DNA of 64,000 bases from Effrenium voratum (taxonomy: Eukaryota; Sar; Dinophyceae; Suessiales; Symbiodiniaceae): contig CAUJNA010001247.1 in NCBI GenBank assembly GCA_963377175.1, positions 525,606 through 589,605 on the forward strand. Reading direction: 5' to 3'. The translations under genes and the position numbers were made by a program. Positions within the stretch are counted from its first letter, which is position 1; the number at the start of each line of letters is the position of its first letter. Below, one piece after another: positions 47,086 through 58,990 of the stretch. The notes beneath the pieces were generated by a model. It was not told the DNA's origin. It did not search any database and saw only the letters and a list, made by a program, of their open reading frames with translations.

Positions 47086-47337
47086 GGGATTGGCCCAACC
47101 TACCTGACAATCAACTGTTTGCGACTCATGCCACATGTCCGAAATTTGTTTCTTCTTCTCAACATTAAACGTGGATGTTCATCAACTCAAAGCAACACAT
47201 GCCATGTCAATACCTCCACCACTGTTGGGAAATAGGGCGATGATTTGCTCAATTGGACCCAAATGGACATGTTCTGAACAGGCCCCCGCCCCAAGTCAAG
47301 CCACATCATTTGTGGCTGTCCTAGCCTTCTCACCTTA

Positions 47338-47710
47338 CCGGCACTCTCACCTCAGTCTCACCTCGCTCCTCACTCTCGGCACTCTCACCTCACTCTTGCC
47401 TACAACTCATTCTCACCTCGCTCCTCACTCTCGCCTCACTCTCACCTCGCTCTCACTTTACTCTCGCTTGTGACTCAGACTCACCTCACTCTCACCTCAC
47501 TCTTACCACACTCTCACTCTCACCTCACTTTCGCTTCACTCTTACCTCACTCTCGCTTCACTCTCGCTTCACTCTCTCTTCACTCTTAACTCACTCTCAC
47601 CTCACTCTTAACTCACTGTCACCCACCTACCTCTCACCGTACTCTCACCTTAGTCTTCCCCCACCTCATCATTGCCTTACTTTCACCTCACCCCACCTTA
47701 CCCCTCACCC
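47338..47710. repeat. CACTCTCACCT minisatellite, right arm
   Basis: Units CACTCTCACCTC are the reverse complement of the left arm. About 250 bp of non-repeat DNA separates the arms, so this strand could fold into a long imperfect hairpin. Confidence 0.85.
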
Positions 47711-48716
47711 CACCACACACACACACACCCATATTCCTCCGACGAAACAATCAAGGCATGCTAGGTTGCTGCGCTGCATCCCAGCCCATTCCCTTGAGGC
47801 GCCTGGACAGCGGCCATGGGTCGGACCCGAACAAACGCAAGGCTGGGGAGTTCAGAAGGCTGGCCTTGGGGTGGATTTCTGGTGAGCTACCACATTGCGA
47901 TTCTGGATACCATGGAGTTTTTTAGCTATTCCTTTAAATGAAGCGCGGTCAAAATTACTTCTGTTGAATTTAGTATTCGGCGTTGCATTGATGGTACGGA
48001 AATGCACACAACTATGGCAAACGATAGGGGACTCTCAAAAAAACAATACCTTTGAGCAATTTAGTTTATGTTCGCGTGCTTGTTGTTTCTGTATGGGATT
48101 GCAATTTTTCTGCTGATTGGACTCAGATGAGGCACTCCACTTTATTTGAAAAAGGGCACTCTCTTTACACAGGCTACTTGTGCTGGGGCACGCCTTCAAT
48201 TCAAGTGGCTCCCGCCTTTCTGTAGACCCTGGCCCAGCCAGCGTTTGCTCCCTGTTTCCCACCTCGTTCAAAATGCAGCCTTAGTCTTCATGCCCAATGG
48301 CAAGGGGTTACGCACGGACCTTTTATAAAGATGGAGGTGCTTCTTGCCTGCGCCGGGTGCTCCGAGATGGGAGGGGTGGTGAACGCTTTTTGGGCAAGCT
48401 CTTTGGGATGCGCGCTCTCCTTGTAGTTCCGTGGAAGCGTGGCAAACGGACACTTCATGGGTGGGCACGAATGCCAGAACAGGATAACCAACCACCAAAT
48501 CGTCGGGCAGCAGCGCGGGTTGCGAGGCGCACGCATGCAACGCATGCGTAGGTTGTTTCTTGCGCATGCTTGGGCCAAGGGAAGCTTAGCAGAGTTTTCT
48601 AGTCTTGGCAGGCGGTTTGAACGATACCCCGAACGATACCTAAACGATAGCCGGAAAACACAAGAATACGGCCAGACCACCGCGTACCGCTCACACTACC
48701 ACATTTGGCTGTTCCC

Positions 48717-48966
48717 ACTCGGCCTCCTCTCCTCTCCTCCTCCACCCCCTCCCTCTCCGCTCCTCCCCCTCCTTCTCTCCTTCTCTCCTTCCTTTCCTTT
48801 CCTTTCCTTCCCTTCCCTTTCCTTCCCTTTCCTTTCCTTCCCTTCCCTTCCCTTTCCTTCCCTTCCCTTTCCTTTCCTTCCCTTCCCTTCCCTTTCCTTC
48901 CCTTCCCTTCCCTTCCCTTCCCTTTCCTCTTCCTCTTCCTCTTCCTCTTCCTCTTCCGCTTCCTCT

Positions 48967-49007
<41 letters not shown>

Positions 49008-49790
49008 CTCTTCCTCTTCCTCTTCCTCTTCCTCTTCCTCTTCCTCTTCCTCTTCCTCTTCCTCTTCCTCTTCCTCTTCCTCTTCCTCTTCCTTTCTTCC
49101 TTTCTTGCTTCCTTGCTTCCTTGCTTCCTTGCTTCCTTGCTTCCTTGCTTCCTTGCTTCCTTCCTTCCTTGCTTCCTTGCTTCCTTGCTTCCTTGCTTCC
49201 TTGCTTCCTTGCTTCCTTGCTTCCTTGCTTCCTTGCTTCCTTGCTTCCTTGCTTCCTTGCTTCCTTGCTTCCTTGCTTCCTTGCTTCCTTGCTTCCTTGC
49301 TTCCTTGCTTCCTTGGCTTCCTTGCTTCCTTGCTTCCTTGCTTCCTTGCTTCCTTGCTTCCTTGCTTCCTTGCTTCCTTGCTTCCTTGCTTCCTTGCTTC
49401 CTTGCTTCCTTGCTTCCTTCCTTCCTTCCTTCAATCCTTCCTTCCTTCCTTCCTTCCTTCCTCCTTCCTTCCTTCCTTCCTTCCTTCCTTCCTTCCTTCT
49501 TCCTTCCTCTTCCGCCTTCCTGCCCTGCTCTTTCGCCTTGCTTCATGCTTTCATTCCTTCGTTCCTCCTTGCCTGTCCTGCTTTTCTCCTTCTCTTCCTC
49601 CTTGCCATTTCTCCTTTGTAACTCCTCCCTGTCTTCCCTCTCTGCTTTAATTCCTTTCTTCACTTCCCGTCTTCCCTTCTTTTCTTCTTCCCTTCTTTTC
49701 TTCTTTTCTTCTTCCCTTCTTTCCTTCCCTTATTCCTTCCCTCCCTGCTCCTTCTCTGCCTCTCTTTCTGCTCCTCCTCGTCTATTCCCG
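48717..49790. repeat. 1-kb pyrimidine tract (CTTCC, TTCCTC, CTTGCTTC)
   Basis: Ordered blocks of (CCTTT/CCTTCC)n, then (CTCTTC)n, then a homogeneous (CTTGCTTC)n run (about 49,110-49,415) and (CTTC)n. The 350-residue frames over it are artefacts. Confidence 0.95.
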
Positions 49791-52700
49791 CAATGCTTGC
49801 AGAGTGAGAAGTGTCAGAAAACACAAAACGCTGGAAAACGATAGGGGGCTCTCAAACTAAGTAGCGAAACGGCCGCAAATCGTTGTGATTCTTCTTTTGC
49901 ACAGGGGCAGCTGAGTTTTTCTGTGCATGTTATTTTCTGTGCGCAAGCGCTTCTTTGAGCAAGTTCTCTCAGTAAGTTTTTTCTGAGCAAAAGAACACTT
50001 GGGTATCTCTTGCACAAAAAGGCAAACATGATTCAACATCGCCCATGAAGAAAGCTTTTCCACAGTCTCGACTCCAGAATAATGTAGAATCCGTTTAAGA
50101 GTGTATGAAGCCATTTAATGTGCTTGGACGCTGGATTCATGGAAGACCTCCTGAGACTGTATTTCGACATATAAATACCCCTCCTGGGTTCCCCTTTTGT
50201 CTATTTTTGGTCTAGAATTGCCTGAACAATTGTATGTATGTATATGCATGTGTATATATATATATATAACTATAGGTGTGGATGGTCGAATGTGTTGCTC
50301 TCTGCGTATGGAATGGTTCCACGGATCGAACCAGCACTTTGGCGCCAACCAAACCTACTGCCTTGCAGATCAACCTGCAACCTAAAAAGAGGGTGCCCCA
50401 AAGGAAGCTCCGCTAGAGTTGATGCTTTTCGGAGTCAATCTGCAAGGGAGTAACCCGCAGCAACCCCACCACAAACATCACAACAGGACCGGACCACAGG
50501 GGAACGCCCTCTGACCCATGACCATTGGGAGGGTACGCTGTACCGTAAAGAATAGCATATGTATACACTTGTATGTACATACTTCCAAACCCAGATCCCG
50601 CGTTGCTGCGCAGATGCCGAGAATAAAACTCTGGCCTTGCCGGGAGCTGCCGCAAACGTGCATGTCGGCTGACCAGCTAACCATTGTAAAACTTTCAATG
50701 GCCATAATTAGGCCTGTCAATGATTTGAAAGGCAAATGAAAGAAGCAACAGATTCCGATTGGGACCCATAGAATAAGCAATGATTTGTAAACACTGGCAA
50801 CAGATCCTTCCGCATGTTTGAACAACCATAAACGATTTCCTCTTATTGCTAAACATGTTTGCTCACACACACACACAGCAAAGAAAACATAGATGGAAGC
50901 AGCAGCCAGTGCGGCGTCGCCCGAAAGTGACACGCCCTAGTCACGCGGAGGGGTTGCGATGCGTGTGGCGACTTCAACAGGCATTCTAGTCTACGGTTCT
51001 GTATATGGATGTATTGTTTTGAGGGTACCCGTTTTCAGGTAACCATTAGTTGGTGGTTTGGAACTGTGGTTTGGGGATTTGAACCCCTGCTTCTTGCAGA
51101 GGTTTTGATTTCGAGGATCCTTCCAGTGCCCTGGTCAGCACGTTCAGGTCTTTTCCCTGGTCGGACAACTTGTGCTTTCCTGTCGGATGGGTGAAGGTCA
51201 CCATGGGAGCCACTAAAACTGCCGGATGCTACATGTTTCGCCTTCAAATTTGATCCTGTTTTGCAGGGTCCAGCGCTATTTCCCCATGCTCTCTTTTTTT
51301 TTTTGAGAACATCCGATCTCAATTTTCATGTACACAACACAAGCCCTCCTTGTTTTTTTTCCCCAATCGGACGAGACATCTGCAGCCCCTTCAGCACCCA
51401 GAAAGGTTCGCGTACCCTTCGATCATACATGTTTCTGAGGTCCGGGTCTAAACGATTGCACTTGGTAGACTAGATATGTGCTATGGTCAAAAGATCGGTT
51501 TCTTTTGTCGGGTTTAACAGGGATCACCTGGCAGTAAGGATCCTTGATAACCACGGGAACCATGACCATATGACAAATCTGAAGATCTGATTTTCGGTGT
51601 ACCCCTTTTTTGTGGGAGGGTGGAAGGGACCTACAGGTGTTGCTCCGTGTCGACCCGGGCGTCCACGTCGACAGGCCGGAGGTTGAAACAGTCCAAGGAA
51701 TCGAAAGACCAGGGTAGAGCCGGTTTGAACAAGCATATGAGCATGTTCAAGAACCCGGGTTATGATTTGAGTTTCTTGGAGCCTTTGGTGGATTCCAGAC
51801 AGACAACCATTCATGCGCACTGACCAGTTTTGAGGGCGTTCCAACTATAAAGCTTTGTTTTGACCATCTCGGCTAAGAGTAGTGGGACCTCGGCACCTTG
51901 GAACAGCAAATGAGTGTGTATTTTGTTGACGGCACCCTTTTTGGGTTGTCTTTGAGGGAAACCAGAGGGACACCACATATATTGTCTTCAACATGTTTTC
52001 TTTATTACCCCTGTTGGATTGAAATGGAATCTATCACTACTGGATGTGTTTTTTCAGGGAATTTACTGTAAGCCAATGAACGTTTGGAGGTTCCATATTT
52101 GGAGACGGAGCCCAAATGCCTGGAGTCTGCTTGGAGGGCACGTTTGAGCCTTGTGCCATGTTTCGTGCCTTGAAGCTGTTCAACGTTTGCCTGCGACCTC
52201 GAGTGCCATGTGCACAACTAACAGCCCACAGTTGACCCACTTAGCAGGCGGCTGATGACTAGTTTCATGGGGTTTGCGCGCCGGACTGGTACTGACTTTT
52301 TTTTGCCATGTCAGCTGATATGAGGCAGTCAACGTTTGCTTCTTGTATCTTGTGGGGTCTTGCGTGTGCTCCTGAGTTGGTGCGCTTTGTCATCTGGCAG
52401 GCATGTGTGCCGTGCTTGGTTTCCTGACTGGGTGTGCTTATTTATCAACTGACAAGCACGTATAAAATACTGAGCATATACTCTTAAGCAGGTGTCTTAT
52501 CATTGGGCAGGCATTTGTAAAGTGCTGGGCTTGCGGGGCGTGCTTCTCATGTAGGAGGCATGCGTGCAGCGCTTAGTGTGTGCTCTTGAGGCGGGCGTGC
52601 TTCTGATTTGGCAGGCATGCGTGGAGTCTGAAAACACGGCGGTTCAGTACCGTCCGGTACCTTATGGTAAGGCCGATCTTTACCAACCTCCAACAGTCAA

Positions 52701-53745
52701 TGGGCTTTTGGGCGATGCTCACATGTGCAGTGCCCTGGTGCATGTCCCTTGTTTGACGGTGCAATCTCTTCGCGCTAAGTCCCTCTACTTCACTTTGGAT
52801 GTGACAAACAATTTAAATGGATAATTCGCCAACGTGGTTGATGGGAATGCATTTCCCATGGTTAACGTGCTCTACTACCAAGGGCCCCCCCCCCAAAAAA
52901 AAAAACTCACGCCCGGCCTGGCCAGGCCCATGATCCGCGATCAAAGCTGTGCTTCGTCCTGATTGCAGCTACATGCAGCATACCTCAGCGGTGTGGATCC
53001 CTGGAAATGAAATGGGAGCGTTGCCCCTGCCAAAGGGGCTGGGAACCGTTCGAATTCCCATTAGCTGTTTTTTGTCCATTTGTTTAAACATATTGTTGGA
53101 GTTACTCATGATTGATTCTCGACCAAGTCCAACCAAAAAAACACCCCGGTTCCATTCGGCTCCGTTTCTTTTTGGAAGTCGCAGAAGTTGGACTTGCATT
53201 CTCAAGGCCCTAGTTTTTCTTGGATTCACGCCCTGGGCAGGAAACACGGACCTCGCTCGAGTGCCTGGCGTTTTTTGGGATTCGACCGGCAGCAGGGCTC
53301 GCTCGAGATAAACATCTGCCCCAGGTGCCAAGATGTTGTTGCGTGATTGTGTTTTGGCTGGCAACGGTAATGAGCACCCTGCGCTAAGTACGGTGGATTG
53401 CATGAATCACTCCAGTAGGTCAGTGAGAGGAATTGTGAATCCTGGAGCGCAATGGCAGACCTGGGTTAGCTCCCTTGTAAGCATGGTTAGAAACTATTTG
53501 CTACGAGTTGTTTTGAAGGGACACCCAGAGGAAACAACTGTATTTCTTGGGGTCCTGTTGTGTACCGGATGATTTTTGTTCAGGGCACCTTCTTCAGGTT
53601 GGTTGACGCAGAGGGCCATGGAAATCCCAACAAGGCACCAGAGGCGCCATCTTTTTCGGGAACAGGCCCAAAAACGAGGGAATATTTGTTAATGTTGAAA
53701 CACATGTGGAAACATGAACTGTGTTGGCAATGCTTGACCACAATG
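49791..53745. other. Host non-coding DNA, no supportable gene
   Basis: Mixed-composition DNA without recognisable coding blocks. A degenerate repeat of about 60 bp containing GGCAGGCATGCGTG and GGGCGTGCTTCT occupies 52,330-52,625. Confidence 0.45.
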
Positions 53746-53751
53746 GCGCAT

Positions 53752-53767
53752 GCCATTTTGGCTCAAG
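53752..53767 (+). other. Relic dinoflagellate spliced-leader sequence
   Basis: GCCATTTTGGCTCAAG is identical to the last 16 bases of the 22-base leader that dinoflagellates trans-splice onto nuclear mRNAs (recalled sequence ends GTAGCCATTTTGGCTCAAG). Upstream bases no longer match. It lies 78 bases before the ATG of an intronless GC-rich frame. A genomic leader at the 5' end of a gene is the known mark of a reverse-transcribed, reinserted mRNA. Confidence 0.8.
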
Positions 53768-53845
53768 CTTTGCCCTGGGTTCTCTGAACCCAACTTGTGT
53801 GAAAAATTTGAGGTGAATCACTTCCGAACTAACCCCGAACCAGCA

Positions 53846-56800
53846 ATGGCCTCCTCGGCAACCTCGGCAACTTCCTTCGAGCTGATTGAGGACCAGACGC
53901 TCACTGCGGAGGAGGTGGAAATGGCCAGCCAGGCGGCCCAGGAAATCCGCACACGCGAGGCGGCAGTGGCGGCCGGCCTGGTGTTGGACGAGCCCGAGGC
54001 CCCCCCGTCGGCTTCGGCCACCGACGTGATGAACGACCTCTCCAGTGCACTGGAGCGTCTCCGTGTGGCTTTCTCCACACCGACTTCCGGCTTGGGTGCC
54101 CCTGGCCCCGCCGATGAGGAGGACCAGGACATGGACGATGCGGACGCCACGGAGAAGGCTACTCCACCAACGAAGAGGCTGAAGGGTTTCGTGGCGGCTT
54201 CCCAGAAGACCTCGGCTCCGGTGAACAAACCGGTCTCCCTTGTGCCGGTGGAGGGCCGTCCTGGCTACTTCAAGTTAGTGGACCTCCCCGACCTCTTCCC
54301 GGTCCTTCCGGCATCGGCGGCCACGTTGCTGAGGGACGTCACGGTGGAGGAGGCGGTCTCCCTGTTCCACAAGTTTGTCGGGAAGAACCTCACGGAGGAC
54401 TTGGTGATTCGCATCCTGGAGGCCTATGTTCCGATGAAGATCCAGATCCGGCAGGAGGAGGTCTGGGCCTCACAGTTCCAGAGGAACAAGGCGTGCATTG
54501 GCACCCAGCGGATGCACAGACTCAATGCCGGCCACTCAGACTACAAATTCATGTGCAAGGCGTGCGGCACGGGGTGGCCGGAGGCAGCCAATCAATGCTG
54601 GGTCTGCCCGGGCAAGGAGTTTGTCCCCTTCCAGGCACCCTCGGCTACCTACAAGGCGGACGGCGTCACTTACAACCTGCTCATTGTGGAGGGCAAGCCG
54701 ACCTGCTGGGAAGAGCCCCTCCGAAAACGGACACGGCAGAGGAGATCACCATGGCAGACGTGGTCCCGCTTAACAGGCGGGTGGACATCCGGCAGGAGAT
54801 CCTGTCCATGGAGGCGGACGACAAGGCGTTGAAGGTCCGGGAGCGCCAGGAGGTCAAGGTCAAAGTGCAGCGGTCCCTGCAGGAGGCAGAGGCTCAGAGC
54901 TTCCAGCTCTACCACCCCCAGGTGGACCAGGCGATCCGGAAGAAGGGCCTTGAGGGAGCACCGAGCCGACCCCGGAGGAGTCCTCGGCCAGGCGGCGGCA
55001 CAAGGAGCTGGTCACGGATGAGATGCTGGACAATGAGATGGCTATCCTGGCGCCTCTCCAGGAGGGCATGCAGGCCCTGCCGTCAGAGGAGGTGGCCAAT
55101 GAGGGAGGTCAACCTGGAGCGATTCAAGGCCAAGCTGAGAGACCAGTATCTGGAGGGGAAGGGCGTTGACGCCAGCCAGGCACTGGCTGAGGCCATGGGC
55201 TCCATCCAGGAGGCGCAGGAGGCGAACAAGCGCACCCAGGACACCAACCAGGCATGGATGCTCAACCACACCCGCAAGCCCTTGGAAGTGTCGGCGTGGC
55301 CGGATGATCTCAGGAAGGCTCTGGAGAGGGGGCTGTTCTGCCCCCTGGAGCTGGATGACCCCGAGGACATCCCCAACGTGGGGGACATGAAGGAGAAGTA
55401 TGTCCCCTACATCCGGAGGCTCAGAGAGGCGCAGAACCCATGGAACCAGGAGGCGCTGCTGGAGGAGATGCCCGATCTGGCGACGCCGGCCCCCTATCAA
55501 GGGTGCCACTGGCCCCGGGGGGGACCAGTCAATGCCACCGCAGGACCTGGACTCGGAGGAGGGCAAGTTGTCCCTGCTCCTCTGGGCGATGAAGAGGCAC
55601 CAAGGGGAGCTGCGGATGTTTGGGGGGATCTGGAAGAAGCACTCCAGCGGTGAGATCCCCAAGGGCGCGGACCAGCAATTCAAGCTCACGCCGGAGGAGC
55701 TCCTGGCCCTGGAGCGCAGGACGCACCCGCTCACGTGTGAGCGGGACCACATCGACCCAATCATCTACTCGGCCTTGGAGATCCGAGCGCAGGTGAACCG
55801 GGGCGAGCGCCCGGCGCCGGAGCAGGTGGTGGGGATCTTCTGGGCGAAGGGCGATGGAGTGTTTTGGACGAGGCAGACGAGAACGTGGGACCTGCCGAGC
55901 TTGACGGGGGTGTACGCCCACAGATTCACCTTCAAGTACATCTACTCGGCCTGGACCACATTCCCGCTGGTCGTGAAGACGCAGCGACGGGGCCGCAATG
56001 CGGAGGGCTCGGCCTCGGATAAGTGGATGGGCAACATCCTCCAGATGAGGAAGGAGGCGGTCCCCTTCCTGGAGAGCCTGGGCATCCCCAAGCCGAGCAA
56101 CAAGGCGGAATGGAGCTACATCTTCAAGGAGATGGGGACGTTTCTGGCGGCCAAGAATTTCATCGTTAACTGCCCATTGCCGGTGATGGAGATCCCGGTT
56201 GCCCCCGTCCACGACAGCAAGGAGGCGTTGCGCTTCCGGGCGGTCTGTGACGAGCGAATCACCCTTCCGCTGTCATCGCTGAGGGCTTGTACACCAAACT
56301 TGTGTCGGGCCTGAGTAAGTCCTCCATGGTGGAGGTCAAGGTCAACTGGCGCTGCAACGTGGTCCATGACTGGGTGGAGCAGGTCCCGCAGGAGGCGGCG
56401 GGGGCCCTGTATGACCGGCTGGGCTACTCCCAGGACATGATCAGGCAGATGGGTTGCTCCCCCCCCTTGGGTGCCTCTGGCCCCGGGGGCGGAGCGGCTA
56501 AGGAATCGGACCCCAAGGCCAAGATTCTGGGGGGAGCGGACACCACGCTCCGCACGCCGGACCAGGGTACCAGGCAGTACCCTCCGATCACCGCGTCCAC
56601 GGTCACGGCGGTTGCGGGCCGGAAGTACATCAACAAGCACTTCCCGAAGGAGACGAAGCACGTGTTTTGGGCCTCCGTGGAGTGTGGGCAAGGAGAAGTT
56701 CAAGACCACCGGAGGCTACATGTGCAGGTTCTGCAGCAACTGGCTCACGGAGAGCACGGCAGATGTCTACGTGCGGGAGAAGCGCAACGTGGTTGTGGAG

Positions 56801-57435
56801 ATCTGGGGCCAGGTAGCGCAGAAGGTCCCCAACCTGAACCTCGGGCCAGGCAGGGAACGCATGAATCACCCGGACTGGGCGGACCCGCTCCCGCCGCCAG
56901 CGGTGGACATCACGGACGCAGGACCGGAGGGCCGCGAGGACCAGACCGAAAAGGAAGGGGAGGCACCCCCTTCGGTACCCTCTGGGAGCGCGCCATCGAC
57001 CCGCTCCTGGTCAGTGGTGGAGCACGGGCCCGAGGACACACCAGTCAAGGCGAAGGACCTGTTTCCCGCCACACCGGACCTCCCCCTTCGGGTGGTGGCG
57101 GCGGTCAAGCGCACAGGCAACGCCGGCCAGTCCAGAATCCACCTGCTGAATGTCGAAGGCACGGCTGTGGGGTGTGGTTGGCGACCGGCGGCTTCCAAGG
57201 TCCAGGAGCTCTCGGTGCTAGACTACATGACGGAGCAGGAGGCCTATGGCAAGTGCGAACGCTGCTTCAAGAGGCATGGCTTCCCGGCGGACTGGGCACT
57301 GGAACCGGCGGAGGTCCCCACGCTACAGGAGGACTCGGACTCCTCGACGGACTCGGGCTCTGAAACGGATGACTCGGTGGACACCCAGTCGGAGACCGAG
57401 GTGGTGGCCCTACCGTTGGTAGCCCAGGTGCCCCC
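53846..57435 (+). pseudogene. Intronless GC-rich retrogene, frameshifted, unknown function
   Basis: Starts at ATG 53,846 and reads MASSATSATSFELIEDQTL. Continuous coding character over about 3.6 kb (roughly 1,190 residues) requires frame changes near 54,725, 54,955, 55,100, 55,510, 56,290 and 56,690. Visible parts: an acidic, disordered N-terminus; a RanBP2-like zinc knuckle with CKAC then CWVC ten residues apart (near 54,555-54,610); a charged coiled-coil-like middle; a Trp/Tyr-rich region with WAKGDGVFWTRQTRTWDLP; a second CRFC cysteine pair (near 56,725); a Ser/Asp/Glu-rich C-terminus. I recognise no enzyme, reverse transcriptase or gag signature. High third-position GC and lack of introns, with the relic leader upstream, favour a retrocopy of a host mRNA. 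The 3' end runs into the AT-rich viral segment, so it is probably truncated there. Confidence 0.65.
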
Positions 57436-57486
57436 AAAAAATAGTAAAAGGAGAATTCAAAGAATTATTCTTTCTACTATTTTTTT
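57436..57486. other. Imperfect 23-bp palindrome at the host/virus composition boundary
   Basis: The left arm AAAAAATAGTAAAAGGAGAA and right arm TCTTTCTACTATTTTTT pair with few mismatches around an AATTC centre. It sits exactly where GC-rich sequence stops. It may be a viral end, a terminator or a recombination junction. Confidence 0.6.
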
Positions 57487-57896
57487 CCAACAGCAACACA
57501 ACAAACAGAAAACAAAATCCAGAACAACAAGCAAACAAAATAAATAATCACAACCAGCAACAAAAATATTTAATCACAGCATGCAACATTAAATAATTCA
57601 AACAAGCATACCAACAAAACAGCAACACTCTAAATCATCAAAGAACCCAAACTCAAAAACACACATCAACAAAAAACAAAGCAACATACCAACAAAAAAT
57701 ATCACAAGAGCATCAAACAAAACAAAAACAAACAGCCAAAGCACGAAAAAATTGAAGAAGCATGCCAAGTCTAAACAACGCACTTTGAAAGAGATAAGCA
57801 AATTATAATAATTCAATCTTTACAAACGATAAATATATTACAATTATAACATATAATAGTTTACATGTGATAATCATAGTATGAGTAAACCTGTTT
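57487..57896. other. A/C-rich viral-side spacer
   Basis: Low-complexity CAACA/AAACA DNA up to about 57,790. The minus-strand frame at 57,598-57,816 (72 residues, nearly all hydrophobic Phe/Leu/Val/Cys) follows from that composition; a small membrane protein cannot be excluded. Confidence 0.4.
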
Positions 57897-58319
57897 TCAG
57901 TGTTTCCAGTCGCCTATGTTGTTCCAAGAACTGCTCAAAATGTTTCTGATATTATACCAGATTAAGTTAACGTCATAATCTTTCATTGGTGCTCTTTGTT
58001 GTATTAAATAACGCAACACTGATAACAAAGTATAATAATTACAATGCATTGTTGTCATTCCTCCTCTTTCATTAATACTATTACCATTACGTTTAACGAG
58101 TTCTTCTTTCATTATGTTTTCGTAAATCTCTTTTATCCATTGATGATTTTGTTCTCCATACTCAGCGAACATATCTGGATATATATCTTTCATTGTTTTA
58201 TCGTTTTTAATTATTTCAATGACTTGTTTATACGATGGATAGGGATTATCCTTAATGAAACTCAATATTATCTTTCTATCCAGTTCCAGCTCTTTTTCTG
58301 TCACTCCTATCATTGGCAT
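57897..58319 (-). CDS. Hypothetical viral protein, 140 residues
   Basis: I do not recognise the family. The protein starts MPMIGVTEKELELDRKIILS, is charged in its first half (DNPYPSYKQVIEIIKND), and has a second half rich in Tyr, Trp and Asn (NYYTLLSVLRYLIQQ). It looks soluble and mostly helical, with no signal peptide or membrane span. Codon use is AT-rich like its neighbours to the right and unlike the host gene to the left. It is the last gene before the host boundary. A direct repeat of about 45 bp flanks it on both sides. Confidence 0.75.
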   Translation of the reverse strand: MPMIGVTEKELELDRKIILSFIKDNPYPSYKQVIEIIKNDKTMKDIYPDMFAEYGEQNHQWIKEIYENIMKEELVKRNGNSINERGGMTTMHCNYYTLLSVLRYLIQQRAPMKDYDVNLIWYNIRNILSSSWNNIGDWKH

Positions 58320-58537
58320 TTTCCTCTTATTATATTAAGTCTTTATTCCTTTAAGTCATTTTACATTATAATTATAACATATAAGGGTATAAATGTTATA
58401 ATCATAGTATGGTTTTAAAAACTCATGTCTCAAGACAGATAATAATACTGCTGTCCTAAGGATTGTTCTATTCCATTTAGCAGTATACCACTTGACTGAA
58501 AACAGTAGACCACTTTACTGAAATCAAAATCCTTAAT

Positions 58538-58652
58538 CCACCAAAATCAGTGATTTCACCACCAAAATCAGTAATTTCACCACCAAAATCAGTGATTTCA
58601 CCACCAAAATCAGTGATTTCACCACCAAAATCAATAATTTCACCACTATCAG
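58538..58652. repeat. 21-bp tandem repeat, about five units
   Basis: The unit core is CCAAAATCAGTGATTTCA; single-base variants (GTAATTT, AATAATTT) mark individual units. ATCAGTGAT makes each unit partly self-complementary. It lies in the longest non-coding gap of the viral segment. Confidence 0.95.
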
Positions 58653-58680
58653 TTCAATAGTTGCACCAGAACCGGTAGCC

Positions 58681-58936
58681 ACACACACACACCAATACCG
58701 CTAGCCGCACACACCAATACCGCTAGCCGCACACACCAATACCGCTAGCCGCACACACCAATACCGCTAGCCGCACACACCAATACCGCTAGCCGCACAC
58801 ACCAATACCGCTAGCCGCACACACCAATACCGCTAGCCGCACACACCAATACCGCTAGCCGCACACACCAATACCGCTAGCCGCACACATCAATACCGCT
58901 ACCACACACACCAATACCGATGGACATACACACCAA
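58681..58936. repeat. 22-bp tandem repeat, about eleven units
   Basis: The core CACCAATACCGCTAGCCGC repeats with almost no variation until the last two units. It is GC-richer than its surroundings and directly follows the 21-bp array. There are no spacers, so it is not CRISPR. Such arrays in small viral genomes may be replication or regulatory sites. Confidence 0.95.
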
Positions 58937-58990
58937 TTTGGCATGTATTCATTTTGGCTGGGTTTTCAAGTTTCAAGCCCAACCCCAAAC

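Noticed and set aside
48439..49844. Frames of up to 400 residues (Pro/Phe/Leu, Arg/Lys/Glu, Lys/Gln/Gly/Ser)
   Set aside because: Produced by the pyrimidine tract; open in most frames at once.
57598..57816. 72-residue hydrophobic minus-strand protein
   Set aside because: Complement of a low-complexity CAA/AAC tract; almost every codon is for Phe, Leu, Val or Cys and there is no charged flank typical of a membrane anchor.
58681..58936. CRISPR array
   Set aside because: Units are contiguous 22-mers without spacers and lie in a eukaryotic/viral context with no cas genes.
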